From positions 82,392,447-82,456,446 of the forward strand of contig CM055265.1 of the NCBI GenBank assembly GCA_029237695.1: a stretch of DNA of 64,000 nucleotides. The letters are read 5' to 3'. This document shows, one piece after another, positions 1 through 10,810 of this stretch. The notes beneath the pieces are model-generated. The model had not been told where the DNA came from. It saw only the letters and a program-made list of their open reading frames with translations, and ran no database searches. Made by a program: the position numbers and the translations under genes. Positions within the stretch are counted from its first letter, which is position 1, and every line of letters starts with the position of its first letter. The stretch comes from Conchocele bisecta. Taxonomy: Eukaryota; Mollusca; Bivalvia; Lucinida; Thyasiridae.

Positions 1-97
1 GCAGACGACAATATATACTTCCCGCATTCTAAGTTTATCAAAAAAATAATTGACTTGGACAAGTCTGTGGCTAGACGGTTATGTTGATCAAGTTGAT

Positions 98-215
98 CCA
101 CTTTTTTCTCATCAAAAACATGGTTGGACAGCACTTGAGAATCATTTCCATTGGAAATGATTCTAAAGTGCTGCCAAACCATGATGTTACTGAGAGACAA
201 GACAAAAGAGACAAG
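98..215. repeat. Family M palindromic MITE, partial
   Basis: A hairpin whose arms read catggttggacagcac and gtgctgccaaaccatg around aatcatttccattggaaatg. The right end of another copy (gcagacgac...cattctaag) occupies positions 1-34, and a third end fragment lies at 1070-1116. Bases 216-386 show nothing recognisable. Confidence 0.75.
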
Positions 216-386
216 CCATGTAAGTTTCTACAAAAGAATATAACATGGAACCTCTCTAAACGGAACACCAATACAACATATGTGATCTAATTTTGATGGG
301 CTTCTTGGCCATCTATCCCAGATGTTAATGTATGTTCATGATTGCAAAGCACTCAAATATGTATCAGAATGGCCATATGCCTGATT

Positions 387-459
387 TACAGTGGAACTTC
401 TCTAAACCGGACACCCTGGGGACCTCCCAGGGTGTCTAGTTTAGAGAGGTTTCACTGTA
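387..459. repeat. Family V short hairpin repeat
   Basis: A TACAGTGG...TTCACTGTA foldback with arms cctctctaaac-like/gtttagagagg and a loop around ggggacctccc. Related copies occur near 34775-34851 and 36698-36755. Bases 460-687 hold no recognised feature. Confidence 0.75.
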
Positions 460-687
460 TGTGATATCACATGAAAAATATTCACAGAAATTGTGATATT
501 TTCTGTAAAATGACATCAAAAGTTGATGAAATTTCCATAGCAAAAACGGAATTCTATTCAGCATTTGCACTGAACATTACGTAAACTTTCAACGTCATTC
601 ATGGAAAATAGAGTAAATTTTGTACATATGTTTCATGAGATATCGGACATCTTTTTAGGTACAATGTAGGAATGAATGTTTGTTTAT

Positions 688-1044
688 TATAGGAATGAAT
701 GGCCTTTTTGTGGAATTTATCGGGGTATAAACTTGGAAAAGTCGCGGGAATACTGGACGAAGGCCGGAAGGCCTCGTCCAGTATTCCCGCGACTTTTCCA
801 AGTTTATATCCCCGATAAATTCCACAAAAATGCCATTCATTCTTTATAATTCCAGCATTTGAAATAAATTCATCAAGAAAATGTGTTTATTTTCCGTTTT
901 CTTAAGAATTATTTTAACTGCGCCCGACGGTTACGGAAAGTAGTTCGGCGTGGGAGTTTACTGGGATATAAATTTTGGACAGAGACTTGCTACAGGCCAA
1001 TCAAATGTTAGGGAATTGAGTAAATATTTTTGTGCTGGAATTAT
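688..1044 (+). repeat. Family A composite (foldback + TIR element)
   Basis: The first part is a foldback of about 155 bases from tataggaatgaatggcc to its inverse, with tip ggccggaaggcc. It is directly followed by an element with ends ATAATTCCAGCA and TGCTGGAATTAT. Nine copies of this composite occur in the window. No coding capacity is seen. Confidence 0.88.
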
Positions 1045-1120
1045 ATGGCAAATGGCTCTTCTCAAAATATGAAACGACAGCAGACAACAATATCTATCTC
1101 CCGAATGCTAAGGGTTAAGT

Positions 1121-1320
1121 TGAAAGTGAAAGTGCAATGGTTTAACGTCCCACCAACAGTTAAGGTCATATAGAGACGGGACCACAGTTTAACATCTCAT
1201 CCAACAGACCAGTGGGATGGAAATGCTATGAAAGTATCTTGTGATCCCCCAGCCGAGGTTTGAACCCATAACCTCCGGATTTCAAAGGCAGGTGTTCTAA
1301 CCGCTAGGCCACAATCCATC
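1121..1320 (-). mobile_element. tRNA-derived SINE
   Basis: Read on the minus strand, the head contains a box A-like tggcctagcgg and a box B-like gggttcaaacct, as in tRNA-derived SINEs. It is followed by a body ending with a ggtgggacgttaaac motif common to animal SINEs. It ends about 25 bases from the ELMO exon 19 donor. A similar degraded body lies at 21120-21245. Confidence 0.75.
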
Positions 1321-1350
1321 CCCATTATCAAGTTGATTTCATGCCCCTAC

Positions 1351-1494
1351 CGTGTTATTAAGCAGCGTGTTGATTCCGTCCACCCATATATCGTACTCGG
1401 TGTCTGAGCTGGCCATGAAAGGGTAGATCGTTTCCTGCTCCTCCTTATTTTGTAGCTCGACAACGAGAGAAAATGCCCATTCTGTTAGCTGTGA
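1351..1494 (-). CDS. ELMO: ELMO coding exon 19 (PH domain end)
   Basis: A 144-base exon, phase 0 to 0. It reads SQLTEWAFSLVVELQNKEEQ, then ETIYPFMASSDTEYDIWVDG, then INTLLNNT. It matches ELAFSI...[23 protein letters not shown]; the DxWVDGxNxLL C-terminal helix is typical of ELMO PH domains. Acceptor TTTGCAG, donor AACACG|GTAGGGG. The following exon (about 50 codons) is not found between 1 and 1350. Confidence 0.95.
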
Positions 1495-1719
1495 CTGCAA
1501 ATTATCATACTATTGTTTATATCAGAAGTGGCATAATATATTTATTTATTACCAAACTCCCTATATAAGTTGATATTCCATAGTTTTTACTAATTCCCTG
1601 GGTTTTGACATGCCTGGACAATACATGTAGTTCCGTCATAAAATTCAGCATAGATCGTCTGTCGACGTGCCCCATGCCAAATTTACGTTCATTGCGTCAC
1701 ATACACTGTCGAGTAATAA

Positions 1720-1897
1720 AACAGTTATTTCATGGTAAAACGGGGAACAATCAAAACATATTGCCCCTCAGTGCTGTGGACGACCCGATGCACTATTGCC
1801 CACGGCCTACGGCCTCGGGGCAATAGTGCCTCGGGTCGTCCACAACACCGCGGGGCAATAGTTTTGACTGTTGCCCAAATGACCATGAAATAACTGA
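1720..1897. repeat. Large inverted-repeat element
   Basis: The outer arms are cagttatttcatggt and its inverse accatgaaataactg. The inner arms are ggacgacccgatgcactatt and its inverse, around a GGCCTACGGCC tip. A palindromic MITE not seen intact elsewhere in the window. Confidence 0.75.
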
Positions 1898-1909
1898 CTA
1901 CTATTTAAT

Positions 1910-2216
1910 TGCGTTTAATGGCCTGTCAACAGCTGAGGTCACTATTATAAGGTTATTTTATATCAGAAGTAACGTAATATATTTATTTATTTATTGATTT
2001 ATTTATTTAATGGTGTTTAACAGCCTGTCAACAGGCAATTTTAAACCGGCTTAACTGAGTGGAATCCTGTATTTCACCTATTATACATATTCAGCCCTAA
2101 AATTAGGACAATCTGATCTGGTGCCAGGTCCTCACCACACCAGAGTCATTTAGCCCCGCACCAAAAGTAATAGAAGTAGTATTAATCTTACTACTCTTAT
2201 AATGGAGTAGCATAAT
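1910..2216 (+). repeat. Family B interspersed repeat
   Basis: Carries the family words tggtgtttaacagcctgtca, attcagccctaaaattagga, ctggtgccaggtcctcacca and agtcatttagcccc. The start is partly duplicated. Positions 2217-2550 hold only an acgtacgtacg run at about 2400 and no gene. Confidence 0.8.
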
Positions 2217-2550
2217 ATAAACTTGATGCACCTGGATAAAAATAAATTACCAATTGTTTTGCCTTTATTTTCTCACATAAGTTGTGGCTTCTAATTGATC
2301 AGCCTCAAAAACTAGATGGCCGTGACCCGAATGTCGCGCCCGCTGAGGCTTTGATACTCGTAGACTGAAAAACTTTAACCAAAAACTTTAACCTGGAAGT
2401 ACGTACGTACGACAATGTGCTGACTATATTGCGCTGTACGCAAGCGAGCGCGACAACAAAATAAATATGGCAGTGACACTCAAATCATAATCGCCTGAAC
2501 ATTTCAGCACTGAAATTACCAAAACAAAAACACAGCACAGAAACAGCTAT

Positions 2551-2868
2551 TATAGGAATGAATGGCCTTTTTGTGGAATTTATCGGGGTATAAACTTGGA
2601 AAAGTCGCGGGAATACTGGACGAAGGCCGGAAGGCCTCGTCCAGTATTCCCGCGACTTTTCCAAGTTTATATCCCCGATAAATTCCACAAAAAGGCCATT
2701 CATTCCTTATAATTCCAGCATTTTAAATAAATTCATCAAGAAAATGTGTTTATTTTCCGTTTTCTTAAGAATTATTTTAACTGCGCCTCACGGTTACGGA
2801 AAGTAGTTCGGCATGGGAGTTTACTGGGATATACATTTTGGACAGAGACATTTTTGTGCTGGAATTAT
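2551..2868 (+). repeat. Family A composite element
   Basis: A foldback with arms ggaatgaatggcctttttgt and its inverse, followed by the ATAATTCCAGCA...TGCTGGAATTAT part, which is internally shortened. It ends 21 bases from the ELMO exon 18 donor. Confidence 0.88.
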
Positions 2869-2889
2869 AGATCAATGAAGCATACTTAC

Positions 2890-2957
2890 ACGCTTTGCAG
2901 TTTTGACGTGCTGACAATCTTTGCCTGTTAGAAGCTGTTTTATTTCTAGCACAATCA
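2890..2957 (-). CDS. ELMO: ELMO coding exon 18 (PH domain)
   Basis: A 68-base exon reading VIVLEIKQLLTGKDCQHVKT then AKR after completing the Val codon. It matches [22 protein letters not shown]. Acceptor CTTGTTTCAG at 2960-2958; donor GCGT|GTAAGTATG, ending in phase 0. A second AG at 2947-2946 would also keep frame but would delete four residues the family has. A family A element ends about 20 bases past the donor. Confidence 0.93.
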
Positions 2958-3099
2958 CTGAAACAAGAGTCGCAGTTATATACGATGATGGGTATTCTTA
3001 TACAGCATGTGTAATCCGTAAGGCTGCGATTGGTAAAATGGTGCCTATGACATTTGTGGTCTGTCCAGTCCCTGATCTGCTACCACATTCCTGCCGCCT

Positions 3100-3450
3100 G
3101 ATAAATAGAGAATACCAGGCTAGTGTCTTTTGATATCAAGTTTATCAGGCAAGGCTAGGAAACGTGTAGGAGGCTTGCGCATCTACACACCATAAGGAAG
3201 GCACACACCAAGTTTCAAGTCCCTACCAGAACGGTAAAAAAAGTTTTACTTACAAGGCAAAATTGACAAGTCGAAAAGGGGGAGATAATCCATGACCGGG
3301 GGTCAAATCAAAAATCGAAATTCACTTTGCGCATCTACACACCATAAATAAGGAATGGAGCTTATGACTTTTGCGACCAGTGTAGATCCAGATCAGCCTG
3401 TGCATCTACAGTCTGATCAGGATCTGCAATGTTCCCCATTCCATAAATGA
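3100..3450. repeat. Fragment of tatcaagtttatcagg repeat and L-type hairpin
   Basis: 3100-3175 resembles the left part of the element at 35262-35405. 3180-3360 holds two copies of gcgcatctacacaccata. 3385-3440 is a hairpin, gtgtagatccagatcag...ctgatcaggatctgca. Confidence 0.6.
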
Positions 3451-3516
3451 AACACCTCTCATGCTTCTAACGAGCAATACAAACCAACAGGAGTGTGCTA
3501 TTTGATCAGTAGCCTA

Positions 3517-3801
3517 TAGGCTATTTCACCAACATTGCAAAGTATACTTATCTAGCAAAGTATACTTTGAGGGAGGAATTTTCAATTTAAGGATAACTTT
3601 ATTAATTTTTATTATACTGAATTTATTACATTATCACAGCCATTTTGGCTGTGATAATGTAATAAATTCAGTATAATAATTCTGAATACTTTTAATCATC
3701 AAATACATGCAGTCATTAGTTCTATATGAAAAAATGCATTTCGGGAAAAATAAATGATTACTCCCTCAAAGTATACTTTGCAATGTTGGTGAAATCGGCT
3801 A
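3517..3801. repeat. Family C palindromic MITE
   Basis: Near-perfect palindrome. The ends read ggctatttcaccaacattgc and gcaatgttggtgaaatcggc. The centre is tattacattatcacagcc|attttggctgtgataatg. The arms contain caaagtatactttgaggga. No coding. Confidence 0.9.
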
Positions 3802-3919
3802 CAGGAGCTACACTGGTCACAAATCCGATAAGGCCCATTTCTCCAGTCACGGTTACAGTTGAGACATGTCATGTGACTCTGCATGTACTCTGAACATTTG
3901 TCAACCTTTTTACTAAAAT

Positions 3920-4078
3920 AAGTCCAGTATTTCTGAAATTGAAAACATATCCCCATGTTAAATTCCCATAGCCATCTTCTCTGTGAAGATGTCTATGGGG
4001 ATTTAACATGGTGAAATTGTTTTTTGCAATTTGAGACATGCCATGTGATTCTGCATGTACTTTTTGTCAACTTTTTAC
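3920..4078. repeat. Family D fragment
   Basis: Contains the family D centre, a hairpin on cccatgttaaattcccatag and catcttc/gaagatg, with gtccagtatttctgaaatt at the left. Confidence 0.75.
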
Positions 4079-4249
4079 TTTATTTATGAAAAATATTGTA
4101 AATTTTGTTAACATATTTAAAGAAATTACGCAGATGTCCGACGGAAGGTACAAAATCACATGCGGGTCTCATTTGTAAATTGATTTCAAAAATAAATGAC
4201 AAGGGAGGTAATTCAACAATCTGGACCATAAAGTACAGACAAGAGTTAC

Positions 4250-4351
4250 CTGTGTTTTTAAGCTGTTCTAGAGTGGGGTCCCCGGACTCGGTGCAGTCAC
4301 CGAAATGGAAGGCTTTATGGTTCGGTGCTAATCTCCAATACTGGTACCGAT
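4250..4351 (-). CDS. ELMO: ELMO coding exon 17 (PH domain)
   Basis: A 102-base exon. It completes an Asn codon, then reads RYQYWRLAPNHKAFHFGDCT, then ESGDPTLEQLKNT. It matches [22 protein letters not shown], an early strand pair of the ELMO PH domain. Acceptor TATTTCAG, donor AACACAG|GTAACT, ending in phase 1. Confidence 0.96.
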
Positions 4352-4365
4352 CTGAAATAATTATA

Positions 4366-4801
4366 CAGTGCAACGTCTCTACAACAGCCACCCATGGGAA
4401 GATATACTACTGTCTGTTTCACAAAACCTTTATGGCCATATAAACAATGCAAAAACAATATTTTTTTGATAATATTAAATTTCATTAAAATTTAAGAATG
4501 AGCCTTCATTTTGTTTTATTAAATATTGATTTTATTACGAAATATTTATTTGTCTATGGGAATTTAGCATGGGGGAAAAGCTGAGGGAGGAGCTGTGGGA
4601 GGAGTCTAATTTTTTTTTTAAAAAATTGGAAATTGACTCTGAAATCTCATCTCGCTAGATAGCTTGGAAATGATCTAACTAAGAAAACAAAAGTTAAATT
4701 TTGAAAATCGGTCGAGTATTTCTGAAATTTAAAACATTTTCCCATGTTAAATTCCCATAGACATCTTCACTCTGTGAAGATGTCTATGGGGATTTAACAT
4801 G
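4366..4801. repeat. Rearranged family D MITE with a cctctacaacagcc fragment
   Basis: Starts with a fragment related to the 5920-6475 array (cagtgcaacgtctctacaac). The D end follows (actgtctgtttcacaaaacc, 4408), then an interior with aagaatgagccttc and a terminal hairpin at 4741-4801. It begins 14 bases from the exon 17 acceptor. Confidence 0.75.
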
Positions 4802-5681
4802 GTGACTATATCATGCCATATGCAAGTGGGCGTGATAAAAACTGGTTGGTGTAGAGAGGTGTCTGTTGTACGGAGGTTCAATATAGAGTAAATATAGAGT
4901 AAAGTGTCCATTTAGGATACTGTGGTTTCATTTATTGACGAATAATGAACTCGGGCTATAGCCATAAACCATTATTGTCGTCATAGCATATAATTAATAA
5001 CAGTCATATTTTCTTTAAATTATAAGTCACTGAGTGAATTGACCTGTGAAAACTGCAGGGAAAATACCGGTACCGGTAATTGAACACTAATTCAAGTGAG
5101 AGTCTAGTTATGTATAATCCCATACATGACAGGTGTCCAAACCAGCCAAGAACATCAGACTTATTTGCTATTTGACCAATATAATTCCTGGTCAGGCGTG
5201 AACACCGGTATTTAATAACCAAATTGCAATGTCCCTGATTTATTATGTGATGTTTTATTGAATGAATGGAAAGCAGTGTAAACTAGACTACGCGAATATG
5301 CAAACACATTTTGGCCTAACCTGGCCGTTAATGCAATAAACCAGGATTTGTCAGGTAGCAGCCCGGTAAGCCATGTCGCATACGTGAATGACGTCGCCAA
5401 TAGAGTGTATTCATTTGTGCCCGCGGCATGGTATTGACACTCTAAAAATTGACTTGACAAGGGCGGCATCTGTTTGAAGTCTGCAAACTGATAGACAGGC
5501 TTGTCAATGTAGACCAATCAGCATCGTGCAGACAGAAACTGAGCTGGTTGCGTCGTGAATTCATGCCTAGGATATTTTTTAATTTAAAACTATTTGTAGA
5601 CTTTCATATCTTACATGGGATTACCGTAGATCTATCCCTATTGGTATAATTATATGACACGGGTGATGTGTCATTGAAAAT
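4802..5681. other. Intron stretch without recognised gene
   Basis: 4850-4925 holds one degraded copy of the 74-base unit found at 5920-6475 (ttcaatatagagtaaa). The rest is unique-looking AT-rich sequence. Reading frames on either strand are short and show no splice-bounded family match. Confidence 0.5.
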
Positions 5682-5733
5682 AACCAGGATTTGCTAAGGT
5701 TGCCAAAAGGTCACCAACCTTAGTAAATCCTGG
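5682..5733. repeat. Hairpin
   Basis: Arms accaggatttgctaaggttg and caaccttagtaaatcctggt around a short ccaaaaggtca loop. No T-run and no gene end nearby; probably the core of a small MITE. Confidence 0.7.
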
Positions 5734-5919
5734 TAACTGTTTTTAAAAAGAGGCTCAGCAGACAATACATGCTGATAAGAAAACATTTTTGAAGCCGACA
5801 GGAGGAATTTCGAACCTGAGGAAAGTGCAATATTAGCAAACTCGCCTGACAAATTTACGTCCTGACGAATATGTAATTTTTGGCTCAATGACGAAATTTG
5901 ACCCTAACAAAAATTAAAG

Positions 5920-6475
5920 AAACCACAGTATACAATATTGGCCTTTACAGAGAGGTGGTTGTTGTAGGCAGGTTAAATATAGAGTAAATTGTCCATTTAG
6001 GATATACAATATTGGCCTTTACAGAGAGGTGGTTGTTGTAGGCAGGTTAAATATAGAGTAAATCGTCCATTTAGGATATACAATATTGGCCGTTACAGAG
6101 AGGTGGTTGTTGTAGGCAGGTTAAATATAGAGTAAATTGTCCATTTAGGATATACAATATTGGCCTTTACAGAGAGGTGGTTGTTGTAGGCAGGTTAAAT
6201 GTAGAGTAAATTGTCCATTTAGGATATACAATATTGGCCTTTACAGAGAGGTGGTTGTTGTAGGCAGGTTAAATATAGAGTAAATCGTCCATTTAGGATA
6301 TACAATATTGGCCGTTACAGAGAGGTGGTTGTTGTAGGCAGGTTAAATATAGAGTAAATTGTCCATTTAGGATATACAACATTGGCCTTTACAGAGAGGT
6401 GGTTGTTGTAGGCAGGTTAAATGTAGAGTAAATTGTCCATTTAGATATACAATATTGGCCGTTATAGAGCGGTGG
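5920..6475 (+). repeat. 74-base tandem array, about 7 units
   Basis: The unit contains atacaatattggcctttaca, gagaggtggttgttgtaggc and aggttaaatatagagtaaat. Copies are nearly identical, differing at a few sites (ttt/cgt, ata/atg), which suggests recent expansion. It lies in ELMO intron 16. Confidence 0.92.
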
Positions 6476-6678
6476 TTGTATAGGTGGCCGTTCGGGGAGG
6501 TTTGACTGAATGTCAATTGGATTTTGATGACCGACAATTCAAATCAAGTAACGTTAGGCCATCTCTGTCAATATAGAGGTAAAATACAGGCAGTTGTTTC
6601 ACTAAGCTTCGTACAAAAAATGTTAAATTGGCGGGATATTCAAATTCATCTGATGAATTCTGCAGGTGTCGAACTTAC

Positions 6679-6794
6679 TTTTCACGCGACCTTTAATCTC
6701 ATATTTGGAGAACCTTGAACCGGCTTCTAGACAGTTCAGCCGATGTTTCTTGATCAACTCAATAATCTCAGGCTTCATCTTCTCTCGTAGTTCG
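6679..6794 (-). CDS. ELMO: ELMO coding exon 16 (helix before PH, PH start)
   Basis: A 116-base exon reading (V)ELREKMKPEIIELIKKHRL, then NCLEAGSRFSKYEIKGRVK. It matches [33 protein letters not shown]. Acceptor TGATTTCAG, entering in phase 2; donor GAAAA|GTAAGTT, leaving in phase 1. Confidence 0.96.
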
Positions 6795-6866
6795 CTGAAA
6801 TCAATTATACAACGCTGTCTATTAGTACCCTTCATTCTGATCGATTAACTGCTTGATTGACAGGCC

Positions 6867-6932
6867 ACATATCGATGGTCTAGTAACATAGCATAGAAGT
6901 TACGACCTTATGTTACTAGACCATCGATATGT
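6867..6932. repeat. Perfect hairpin
   Basis: Arms acatatcgatggtctagtaa+cata and their exact inverse, 24 bases each, with an 18-base loop. No repeat family assigned. Confidence 0.75.
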
Positions 6933-7039
6933 CATAAGCCTACAGGCCTGTATGCAGGAATATTTTAGGGGGGTGCGTTATCGAAAGCGCGAAGGGCTAA
7001 ACATTGTTTTTGCACATCCACGGACAGACCTCGGTAGAT

Positions 7040-7290
7040 TAACCCTTTCACCCCTAAGTAACTGAAATGAATTTTGATTTGTTAATTTTGCTACCAATCT
7101 AATTCATCACAAAATGATTTTCAGACCAGTCCATTTATGAACATGGAGTGTTTTTGTTCTCAAAATTATGAAAATTAATTGCAAAAAGTGCAGATCCTGA
7201 TGAGACGGCTCGTTACGAGCCGGCTCATCTGGATCTACACTGTTTGCCAATATCACTATACATGCCTGCGGGTTAAGAGTGAAAGGGTTA
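7040..7290. repeat. Family L MITE
   Basis: Ends TTAACCCTTTCACCCCTAAG and GAGTGAAAGGGTTAA. The inner hairpin is gtgcagatcctgatgagacg with its inverse around gctcgttacgagc. Pieces of this family recur more than ten times in the window. Confidence 0.88.
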
Positions 7291-7654
7291 AGGGGGGTGC
7301 GTACACACCCATCGCACCCCCTCTGCGTACGGGCCTGGCCAAGAAAAAACGTCGCCATCTTGTTACAATGGTCCTTTTAAGTAACTGGTAAAGGTGTATA
7401 GTGACTCATCAGAAAGTAGCTCTTCAGTTACTTCTGACAATTCAAGTTTTAAATAGATGATCTTACATGAGTGATGATTTAATATGATATATATTAAACA
7501 AGTTTACTGATTTACATGTTTTCTGTAGCTGTCCCTATTGAATATTTACATGTATTACATTAGTGTAAAAATATTTTAATACATTATGTTAATACCCTAC
7601 AGAGGCACATTTTATGCAATGAAAATCTTCTCAGCAGAAAATAAGAATTAAATT

Positions 7655-7838
7655 CAATATTGTCGTCTGCTGTTTATTTTCCGTTTTTCTTGTTATAAAC
7701 ATGGTTTGGCAGCACTTTAGAATCATTTCAATGGAAATGATTCTAAAGTGCTGACAGACTATGTTTTTATTGAGAAAGAAGACACAATATAAAACAACAG
7801 CAGACGGTAATTTTCGTTTCCAGCATTCTATGGGTTAA
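7655..7838. repeat. Family M palindromic MITE
   Basis: Begins tcgtctgctgtttattttcc. The hairpin is catggtttggcagcacttta with its inverse across aatcatttcaatggaaatga. Ends cattctatgggttaa, about 6 bases from the exon 15 donor. Confidence 0.85.
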
Positions 7839-7845
7839 TGCTTAC

Positions 7846-8021
7846 ACAATTGGTTTTGCTTGAGCTTCACTTTCATCTTTCCTCTGTCGCTCAGCATCCC
7901 AGATCTTTTTTATTTCTGCGTACGCCAGTCGATTAATATTGCTTTGGAAGATGTCAAATGATTTTGGCATCTGGTTTTTGTCAAGGTTCCGTGTGATTTG
8001 TTCATGAACCACGTTTAGCAC
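7846..8021 (-). CDS. ELMO: ELMO coding exon 15
   Basis: A 176-base exon. It reads VLNVVHEQITRNLDKNQMPK, then SFDIFQSNINRLAYAEIKKI, then WDAERQRKDESEAQAKPI. It matches [38 protein letters not shown] before the PH domain. Acceptor TTTTTCAG; donor ATTGT|GTAAGC, phase 2. A family M MITE begins about 6 bases after the donor GTAAGCA. Confidence 0.93.
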
Positions 8022-8082
8022 CTGAAAAATGTAAAGTATTAATCAGAAACTGTGACTACAAATCTTTCTGAGCGCTTCACTA

Positions 8083-8354
8083 CTGTCTGTTTCACAAAAC
8101 CTGCCTTCTTTTTATTTTGTGAAATTTGGTCAAATATTTTATTACGAAAAATTTATTTGTCTATGGGAATATAACATGTGGGAAAAGGAGGTGGAGGAGC
8201 TGTGTGGAGAGCAAAAATATAATAATGGAAATTGACTCCGAAACCTGGCTATAAAATGATCTAACTAAGAAAACAAAACGGTCCACTATTTCTGAAATTA
8301 GAAAAATTTCCCCATGTTAAATCCCCACAGACATCTTCACAGTCATGGGGAAAT
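8083..8354. repeat. Family D MITE, left part
   Basis: Begins actgtctgtttcacaaaacc (8083). It carries tgtctatgggaatataacat and the short catgttaaatccccacagac core. The right end of this copy is at 9029-9046 (gcagctttcatgaaacagac). The 42-base array sits between. Confidence 0.8.
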
Positions 8355-9028
8355 TGTTCTTTCGTAATTTGGGCAGCATTGTGTTTGCATTGTTGATATA
8401 GCCGTACAATTTGGGCAGCATTGTGTTTGCATTGTTGATTATAGCCGAATTTTGGGCAGCATTGTGTTTACATTTGTTGATATAGCCGTACAATTTGGGC
8501 AGCATTGTGTTTGCATTGTTGATATAGCCGTACAATTTGGGCAGCATTGTGTTTGCATTGTTGATATAGCCGTACAATTTGGGCAGCATTGTGTTTGCAT
8601 TGTAGATATAGCAGTATCTAATTTGGGCAGCATTGTTTGCATTGTTGATATAGCCGTACAATTTGTGCTGCATTGTGTTTGTTATAGCGACAATTTGGGC
8701 GCATTGTGTTTCATTGTTGATAGCCGTACAATTTGGGCAGCATTGTGTTTGCATTGTTGTATAGCCGTACAATTTGGGCGCATTGTGTTTGCATTGTTTG
8801 ATAAGCGTACAATTTGGGCAGCATTGTGTTTGCATTGTTGATATAGCCGTACAATTTGGGCAGCATTGTGTTTGCATTGTTGATATAGCCGTACAATTTG
8901 GGCAGCATTGTGTTTGCATTGTTATATGCCGTACAATTTTGGCAGCATTGTGTTTGCATTGTTGATATAGCCGTAACAATTTGGGCGCATTGTGTGCCAT
9001 TGTTGTAGCCGTACAATTTGGGCAGCTT
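8355..9028 (+). repeat. 42-base minisatellite inside a family D end, about 16 units
   Basis: The unit reads gggcagcattgtgtttgcat followed by tgttgatatagccgtacaat and tt. The same words (gccgtaaaatttgggcag) form the terminal repeat of intact D copies at 21945 and 52530, so the array is an amplified MITE end. Some units carry 1-4 base deletions. Frames that stay open across it are products of the repeat, not genes. Confidence 0.93.
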
Positions 9029-9047
9029 TCATGAAACAGACAGTAAT

Positions 9048-9255
9048 CTCATGCACAAAATCACAGTTTTATTTGTTGAGATTCAACAAATGTCACTGTG
9101 ATTTTGTGACCAGTGTATCTCCTAATAAAATAGCTGTAGCTCGATAACGATCAATTATATTTCTTGTTAAAAGCATGACAAGTGTTTCATTGATAGAATG
9201 GCAAACATTGCAGATCCTGATCAGAATGTGCTGATCTGGATCTACACTGGCCTCA
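9048..9255. repeat. Family N hairpin and L-type hairpin
   Basis: 9048-9108 is a foldback on tctcatgcacaaaatcacag with its inverse. 9205-9252 is gcagatcctgatcag...ctgatctggatctacac, an L-type hairpin. Confidence 0.75.
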
Positions 9256-9939
9256 AAACCCATAAACCCAATTTCTCAAAAACAGACACAAATAAATTTG
9301 TGATGTGTAATTACTTAGATTGTTTTTATTTGAGCACAAGCAAAGAATTTTACAACCATCATCCAAATTTGAGGTCCTTCCGATTTTATGCAAATGAGCA
9401 TATGTCGGTCGCAGCATATATTTTCTGGTTTGAAATTTTTAAACACATGGGTCTTACGCCATAAACTAGTTCCAACAGATTGATTGCCTTTTCAGTGGGA
9501 TAAATGTTTCGTTTTTGTGCTAAATTTATGTTATTGCAAATGTTTCCATAGTCTAAGGGTGCGACGATTAACCGCCATACTCACGAATACAAACTTCGAT
9601 TTTGGTGAAATGCCTGTGCTTAATTTCGCGAAATGCTTTCCATTCTAGATTAATTATTAATCTATTTGTCATCCACAAACACATACTGTGAAAAATGTCA
9701 GGAAGTTCAGTCCTTTGATATTAGGCCCAGGAACTGCAGTTATTTGACACACATGAATCTCAACAAGTACAACTGATTTACTGCATGAGATTAGTGAAAT
9801 GCCAATCAAACTGCTTAATCTAGAGAAAAGTTCAAAGAAGTGCTCAGAATGTTTTATTAGTTTAGACCCAGCGATTATTAAACCTTAAAAGGTGTGAACT
9901 GCATATCGTCGTCTGATGCTTTTCATTTTAACAAATGGC
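9256..9939. other. Intron stretch without recognised gene
   Basis: AT-rich sequence inside ELMO intron 14. A frame at 9198-9464 on the plus strand starts inside the L-type hairpin and has no family match. Nothing else is supported. Confidence 0.5.
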
Positions 9940-10810
9940 CGCCAAGTTTTTCAAAATCAATAGGCTTCTTCGTCTTGCCGTGATAAATATGGAAACTGAA
10001 TTTGGTTATGATCGGTTAAATAGAACTTGAGTTATTGCGTGGACAAGGATACAGTGCGAAAATTAAAAATGGCTGGCAAGGGGAGATAAGTAACGGAAAT
10101 TTTTCAAAATCAATAGGCTTCTTCGTCTTGCCATGATAAATATGTATACCGAATTTTGTTTCGATCAGTGAAGTAGAACTATAGAGTTATTGCGTGGACA
10201 AGGATACAGTGCGAAAATTAAAAATGGCCGCCAAGGGGAGATAAGTATCGGAAATTTTTCAAAATCAATAGGCTTCTTCGTCTTGCCATGATAAATATGT
10301 ATACCGAATTTGGTTTCGATCAGTGAAGTAGAACTAGAGTTATTGCGTGGACAAGGATACAGAGTGCGAAAATTAAAAATGGCCGCCAAGCGGAGATAAG
10401 TATCGGAAATTTTTCAAAATCAATAGGCTTCTTCGTCTTGCCATGATAAATATGTATACCGAATTTGGTTTCGATCGATGAAGTAGAACTCGAGTTATTG
10501 CGTGGACAAGGATACAGAGTGCGAAAATTAAAAATGGCCGCCAAGGGGAGATAAGTTATTGGAAATTCTTCAAAATCAATAGGCTTCTTCGCCTTGCCGT
10601 GATAAACATGTATACCAAATTTTGTTACGAGTGGTGGAAGTAGAACTTGAGTTATTGCGTGGACAAGGATACAGAGTGCGAAAATAAAAATGGCCGCCAA
10701 TGGGGGATAAGTCATCGAAAAAAATCAATAGGCTTCTTCATCTTGCCGTGATAAACATGCATTTGGTTACAATCCGTCAAGTAGATTTCTAGTTATTGCG
10801 TGGACAAGCT
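9940..10810 (+). repeat. 154-base tandem array, about 6 units
   Basis: The unit includes caaaatcaataggcttcttc, gtcttgccatgataaatatg, gagttattgcgtggacaagg and aaaatggccgccaaggggag. Starts are spaced 150-156 bases. Outer units are more diverged than inner ones. Long minus-strand frames through it repeat with the unit. Confidence 0.9.

Noticed and set aside
1510..2200. ELMO exon in the plus-strand frame at 1605-1826
   Set aside because: Falls in a palindromic element and family B; no match to the protein and wrong strand.
4105..4443. Plus-strand frame of 112 codons overlapping 4250-4351
   Set aside because: It is the antisense of ELMO exon 17; the minus strand carries the family match and splice sites.
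8317..9016. Minus-strand frames of 227 and 101 codons with repeated CCPNC/NANTMLPKLYGY words
   Set aside because: They translate the 42-base minisatellite in shifting frames; the unit is 14 codons long, so repeats stay open by construction.
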